From Desulfohalobiaceae bacterium (GTDB lineage: Bacteria > Desulfobacterota > Desulfovibrionia > Desulfovibrionales > Desulfothermaceae), in the NCBI GenBank assembly GCA_021737115.1, contig JAIPER010000033.1:1-15880 (forward strand): a stretch of 15,880 nucleotides of DNA, read 5' to 3'. Position 1 is the first letter of the stretch. Each line of letters opens with the position of its first letter. The position numbers and the translations under genes were made by a program. Of this stretch, positions 13,019-15,880 are shown one piece after another. The notes beneath the pieces are model-generated. The model ran no database searches. It was not told the DNA's origin and worked only from the letters and a program-made list of their open reading frames with translations.

Positions 13019-14038
13019 ATGTCACGCCAATGCAAGTTTTTCGTGCTCTGTTTCGTTATGGCGGCCCTGTTTTTCAGCGGTATGGCCTCTTCTGCCGCTG
13101 CCTACAAACACAAGCTGCGCCTGGCGCAGACCATGCCGGCCGACAGCGACCACCACGAACGATGCGTAGCCTTTGCCGAAGAAGTCAAGGAGAAAACCGA
13201 CGGCCGGATAGAGATCAAGGTCTATTCAGGCAGTGTTCTGGGCGACTGGGTCAATATCAATGAGTACGTCATGCGCGGCGATGTGGACATGGCCATGCTG
13301 CCCCTGGCTCCGACCTACGATCCCCGCCTGAACATCGGATACTACATGCCCTACATGTTCACCAACACCGAAGAGGCCAAAGAGGCCTATCGGGTCGGCG
13401 GCTGGGTCTACAACATGGTCGGCGAGCTTCTCATGGACCAGGGCATCAAGGGTCTGGCCCTGTATCCCGCCGGCTGGGCGGGGATGACCACCCGGGAGGA
13501 GCCAGAAGGCTGGGAGGAGATGAAGCCGAACAAGATGAAAATCCGGGTCATGCCCCTGAAGGCCTGCGAACTGACCTGGAAGGCCCTGGGCTACATTCCT
13601 TCGACCATCCCCTATAACGAGGCCTACAGCGCCATTGAAAGGGGCGTGGCCGAGGGCGAAAGCGGCGGGCCTCCGTTTCAGGGCTATCAATTCCGCGATA
13701 TCCAGGGCGTCTGGATCCAATACAACGACTATCTTGAGCCCTGGTGGTTCATCATGAATCTGGATCTATGGAACAGCCTGACCGAAGAAGATCAGCAGAT
13801 CCTCGTGGCTGCGGCCCAGAAGCAGGTAGACGGCCGCTGGGACTACTTCCTGGAGGAAGATGAGCTCTATCGCCAGAAGATGCGTGATTACGGCATGAAG
13901 GTCATCATGCCCACAGATGAACAGCTCAAAGGGTTTGCCCACAAAATCCGGACCGAAGTCTGGCCTGAGCTGGAAAGCCTGGTTGGAAAGGCCATCGTGG
14001 ACAGGTGCCGGAGAAATGTCGGCATGGAAGTCGAATAA
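13019..14038 (+). CDS. dctP: TRAP transporter solute-binding protein DctP
   Basis: Periplasmic binding protein of a tripartite ATP-independent transporter, 339 residues, typical size. Signal peptide: MSRQCKFF, a hydrophobic stretch to about 22, and the cleavage region SSAAA-YKH near 28. The mature N-terminus KLRLAQTMPADSDHHERCVAFAEEVKEKTDGRIEIKVYSG fits DctP. Arg176 in KMKIRVMP corresponds to the conserved arginine that binds the ligand carboxylate. The GESGGPPFQGYQFRDIQG segment (213-230) matches the usual ligand-loop region but is not the common DctP wording, so the substrate may differ from C4-dicarboxylates; other carboxylates are possible. The start is well supported by AAGGAGGAG. It is first in dctP-dctQ-dctM and followed at once by a strong hairpin. 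Confidence 0.92.
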   Translation: MSRQCKFFVLCFVMAALFFSGMASSAAAYKHKLRLAQTMPADSDHHERCVAFAEEVKEKTDGRIEIKVYSGSVLGDWVNINEYVMRGDVDMAMLPLAPTYDPRLNIGYYMPYMFTNTEEAKEAYRVGGWVYNMVGELLMDQGIKGLALYPAGWAGMTTREEPEGWEEMKPNKMKIRVMPLKACELTWKALGYIPSTIPYNEAYSAIERGVAEGESGGPPFQGYQFRDIQGVWIQYNDYLEPWWFIMNLDLWNSLTEEDQQILVAAAQKQVDGRWDYFLEEDELYRQKMRDYGMKVIMPTDEQLKGFAHKIRTEVWPELESLVGKAIVDRCRRNVGMEVE

Positions 14039-14047
14039 CCCGGAAAT

Positions 14048-14077
14048 AAAGCCCCTGAATGGCTATTCAGGGGCTTT
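14048..14077 (+). terminator. Hairpin after dctP
   Basis: AAAGCCCCTGAAT (14048-14060) and ATTCAGGGGCTTT (14065-14077) are exact complements around a GGCT tetraloop, followed by GTTTCT. It lies 10 bases after the dctP stop codon. As dctQ and dctM must be expressed from the same promoter, it probably acts as a partial terminator or RNA stabiliser that raises dctP over the membrane genes. Confidence 0.8.
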
Positions 14078-14113
14078 GTTTCTGGATATCCGCAACCATA
14101 GAAGTCGAACGAT

Positions 14114-14160
14114 ATCCGGATTTGAAAAAAAGACATTTGTCTGTTTTTTCAAATCTGGAT
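14114..14160 (+). repeat. Hairpin directly before dctQ
   Basis: Arms 14114-14135 and 14138-14160 pair along about 22 bases with one mismatch and one bulge around a two-base loop. The left arm starts ATCCGGATTTGA, related to the TATCCG hairpins at 5924-6078. The dctQ ribosome-binding site (AAGGGTG, 14161-14167) begins at the very next base, so folding could expose or hinder it. Confidence 0.6.
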
Positions 14161-14173
14161 AAGGGTGACGGGA

Positions 14174-14704
14174 ATGAAAAAATTTCTTGTATTTTTATGG
14201 AAGCTCCTGCTTTTTGTCCAGAAACTGATCATGGTTGCCGGGGGGTGTCTGGTCGGAGCCCTGATCTTTGTTGAAGTCTTCCTGCGCTATGTCCTGGGCT
14301 CGCCCTTGTTCGGGGTTGAAGAGCTGATTCTGTTTACCGCCATCTGGCTCTATTTTATCGGCGCGGCATACGGGGCCTATGAAAGGACCCACATCAAGGC
14401 GGAACTCATCCACCTCTGGTTCAAATCACCCCGGTCACGGGCCCTGGTCCGCTCCATAACCGGGATAATCACCGTCTTTCTGGCCGCGACCATGGTCAAA
14501 TGGAGTTATCCCTACTTTATCTGGGGCTTGACCCGCGGGGCCACCTCCCAGGCCTTGCTGCTGCCCATGGTTCTTTGCCAGAGCGCCATTTTTTTCGGCT
14601 CTATACTGATGTGCCTCTATTTCACAACGGAACTCATAGACAACCTCCGGCTGAGTTTCGGAAAAAACCAGGTCTTTGCACCCTTATCTGGAAAGGACAG
14701 TTGA
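14174..14704 (+). CDS. dctQ: TRAP transporter small permease DctQ
   Basis: Small integral membrane subunit, 176 residues from ATG 14174, within the usual range. Four membrane segments are visible near 4-32, 46-66, 88-110 and 128-152. Family blocks include FVEVFLRYVLGSPLFGVEELILF (in pieces) and the GAAYGAYERTHIKAELI loop typical of DctQ. It links DctP and DctM and contributes to carboxylate uptake with a sodium or proton gradient. A GTG at 14165 would add three residues, but ATG 14174 has AAGGGTG six bases upstream and is preferred. It is separated from dctP by 135 bp with two hairpins and is followed by dctM after only three bases. Confidence 0.9.
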   Translation: MKKFLVFLWKLLLFVQKLIMVAGGCLVGALIFVEVFLRYVLGSPLFGVEELILFTAIWLYFIGAAYGAYERTHIKAELIHLWFKSPRSRALVRSITGIITVFLAATMVKWSYPYFIWGLTRGATSQALLLPMVLCQSAIFFGSILMCLYFTTELIDNLRLSFGKNQVFAPLSGKDS

Positions 14705-14707
14705 ATT

Positions 14708-15880
14708 ATGCTTGTTGCCGTTGACTTACTGATTTTGCTGGTTTTGCTGATCATTGGTGTCCCGGTTCCCTTCTGCTTCATGGCCGCGGTTTTGTTCATG
14801 ATGATCGTCACCGGGGGCTTCAGCCCGATTTTCCTTATTTCCACCGGATTCAACCAGATCAACTCTCTGGCCGTGCTCTGCGTCCTGTTTTTCATCCTCA
14901 TGGGCGGAATCATGAGTTCCACAGGGCTGGCCGCCCGGCTGATAGCGATTTCGGATTCGCTTCTCGGCAGGACGAAAAGCGGTCTGGGCACGGTCTCCGT
15001 CGTCAGTACCGCCGTCTTCGGGGCCATCGCCGGGACCAGCACCGCGGCCGTGGCCGCCATCGGCAGCATCATGATCCCTCGCATGGTCGATCGCGGCTAT
15101 CCGCGCGGTCAGGCTACGGCCCTGATTTCCGCGGCCTCGGTCGAAGGCCAGCTCATCCCCCCCAGCGTACCCATGATCCTCTATGCCTGGGTCACCTGGC
15201 AGTCTGTGGCCGCCTGTTTCCTGTCCACGGTGGTTCCGGGACTGATCATGGTCGTTCTCTACAGCTTCATGAACTGGCTCATGATCCGCAAGCTGCCCAT
15301 CAAGACCCTGCCGCCGACATCATTCGGCAATCAGGCCAGACATTTCGGAACTTCGGTTTACAAGGGCTTCTGGGCCCTTCTTTTGCCGATCATCGTCCTG
15401 GGCGGCATTTACGGGGGGGTCTTCACCCCGACCGAAGCGGCCGGCATCGCCTCGGTTTACTGCATCATCATCGGCTTTTTCATTTACAAGACCCTGAATG
15501 TAAAAATGTTCATCGATTCCCTGATCACCTCGGTCACCACCACCGGGGTTATCGTGCTCATGGTCTTTTTCGTGATGATGCTCAGCAAACTCTATGTCAT
15601 GGAAAACGTCCCCCAGCGCCTGGTGGACAGCTTATTCGGACTGACGGACAACATCTATCTGATCATGCTTCTGGTCAACCTCTTTCTCCTGCTCCTGGGC
15701 ATGCTCATGGACGACTTCAGCGGGACCATACTGGCCGCCGCCCTCTTGTTCCCGGTCATGACCGAGATCGGGGTCCATCCCATCCACTTTGCCGCGATCC
15801 TGGGCACCAACCTGGGACTCGGCAACAAGACCCCGCCCACGGCCCCCATTCTCTATCTGGCGGCCCGGATCGGAAACTGC
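14708..15880 (+). CDS. dctM: TRAP transporter large permease DctM (partial)
   Basis: Large membrane subunit, open for 391 codons to the window edge; complete family members are about 425-430 residues, so some 35-40 residues are missing. The sequence is almost continuous hydrophobic segments starting at MLVAVDLLILLVLLIIGVPVPF. Family landmarks: LFFILMGGIMSSTGLAARLI, the GTVSVVSTAVFGAIAGTSTAAVAAIGSI stretch (in pieces), SVEGQLIPPSVPMILYA (the first ion/substrate loop region), and GGVFTPTEAAGIASVY. Near the end come LGMLMDDFSGTI and LGTNLGLGNKTPPTAPILYLAAR. It carries the transport pathway and uses an ion gradient rather than ATP. The start is three bases after dctQ, so the two are translated together. 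No defect is visible in the part present. Confidence 0.93.
   Translation, partial: MLVAVDLLILLVLLIIGVPVPFCFMAAVLFMMIVTGGFSPIFLISTGFNQINSLAVLCVLFFILMGGIMSSTGLAARLIAISDSLLGRTKSGLGTVSVVSTAVFGAIAGTSTAAVAAIGSIMIPRMVDRGYPRGQATALISAASVEGQLIPPSVPMILYAWVTWQSVAACFLSTVVPGLIMVVLYSFMNWLMIRKLPIKTLPPTSFGNQARHFGTSVYKGFWALLLPIIVLGGIYGGVFTPTEAAGIASVYCIIIGFFIYKTLNVKMFIDSLITSVTTTGVIVLMVFFVMMLSKLYVMENVPQRLVDSLFGLTDNIYLIMLLVNLFLLLLGMLMDDFSGTILAAALLFPVMTEIGVHPIHFAAILGTNLGLGNKTPPTAPILYLAARIGNC

Noticed and set aside
14617..15084. Minus-strand frame opposite dctQ/dctM
   Set aside because: It overlaps two well-supported transporter genes and its Met/Ile/Thr-rich peptide is the antisense of hydrophobic codons.

Overview
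The window looks like chromosomal DNA of an anaerobic Gram-negative bacterium, most likely a sulfate-reducer-type deltaproteobacterium (Desulfobacterota). This is an inference from the gene mix: periplasmic ABC and TRAP carboxylate/amino-acid transporters, a molybdo/tungsto-pterin aldehyde:ferredoxin oxidoreductase with its own MoaD-like protein, GC-rich genes, and AT-richer spacers full of small palindromic repeats. No rRNA, tRNA, CRISPR array, integrase or transposase was recognised.

Left third (minus strand, read right to left): a complete general L-amino-acid ABC transporter, aapJ (binding protein), aapQ and aapM (permeases) and aapP (ATPase). The operon is unusually loose. Every internal spacer carries a different structured sequence: a hairpin after aapJ, a 28-copy heptanucleotide tandem repeat between aapQ and aapM, and a ~100-bp palindrome-ended element before aapP. 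A perfect 20-bp-stem hairpin covers the aapP stop codon. Positions 1-986 hold no convincing gene, only degenerate inverted repeats.

Middle third (plus strand): after a divergent, hairpin-rich 377-bp spacer comes a compact cluster. It encodes an FN3-plus-tyrosine phosphatase, a metallo-beta-lactamase-fold hydrolase overlapping it, an aldehyde:ferredoxin oxidoreductase (AOR), a MoaD/ThiS-like carrier overlapping the AOR, and a soluble PAS histidine kinase. A second copy of the ~100-bp element sits directly before the AOR start. Convergent to the kinase lies a class IV (branched-chain/D-amino-acid type) aminotransferase.

Right third: a 647-bp gene-free stretch with an AT-rich inverted-repeat element and a leader region, then a tripartite TRAP transporter dctP-dctQ-dctM. 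The last gene is cut by the window edge. A strong hairpin follows dctP and a second hairpin stands directly before the dctQ ribosome-binding site, a layout that would favour excess binding protein.

A plausible combined reading (inference): amino acids enter through Aap, the aminotransferase makes 2-oxo acids, and aldehydes derived from them are oxidised to acids by AOR with ferredoxin reduction. The TRAP system would move carboxylates. The two features I consider least explained are the duplicated ~100-bp palindrome-ended element placed just upstream of two start codons, and the TATCCG/TTTGAGC hairpin family that also supplies the stop-codon regions of two genes.
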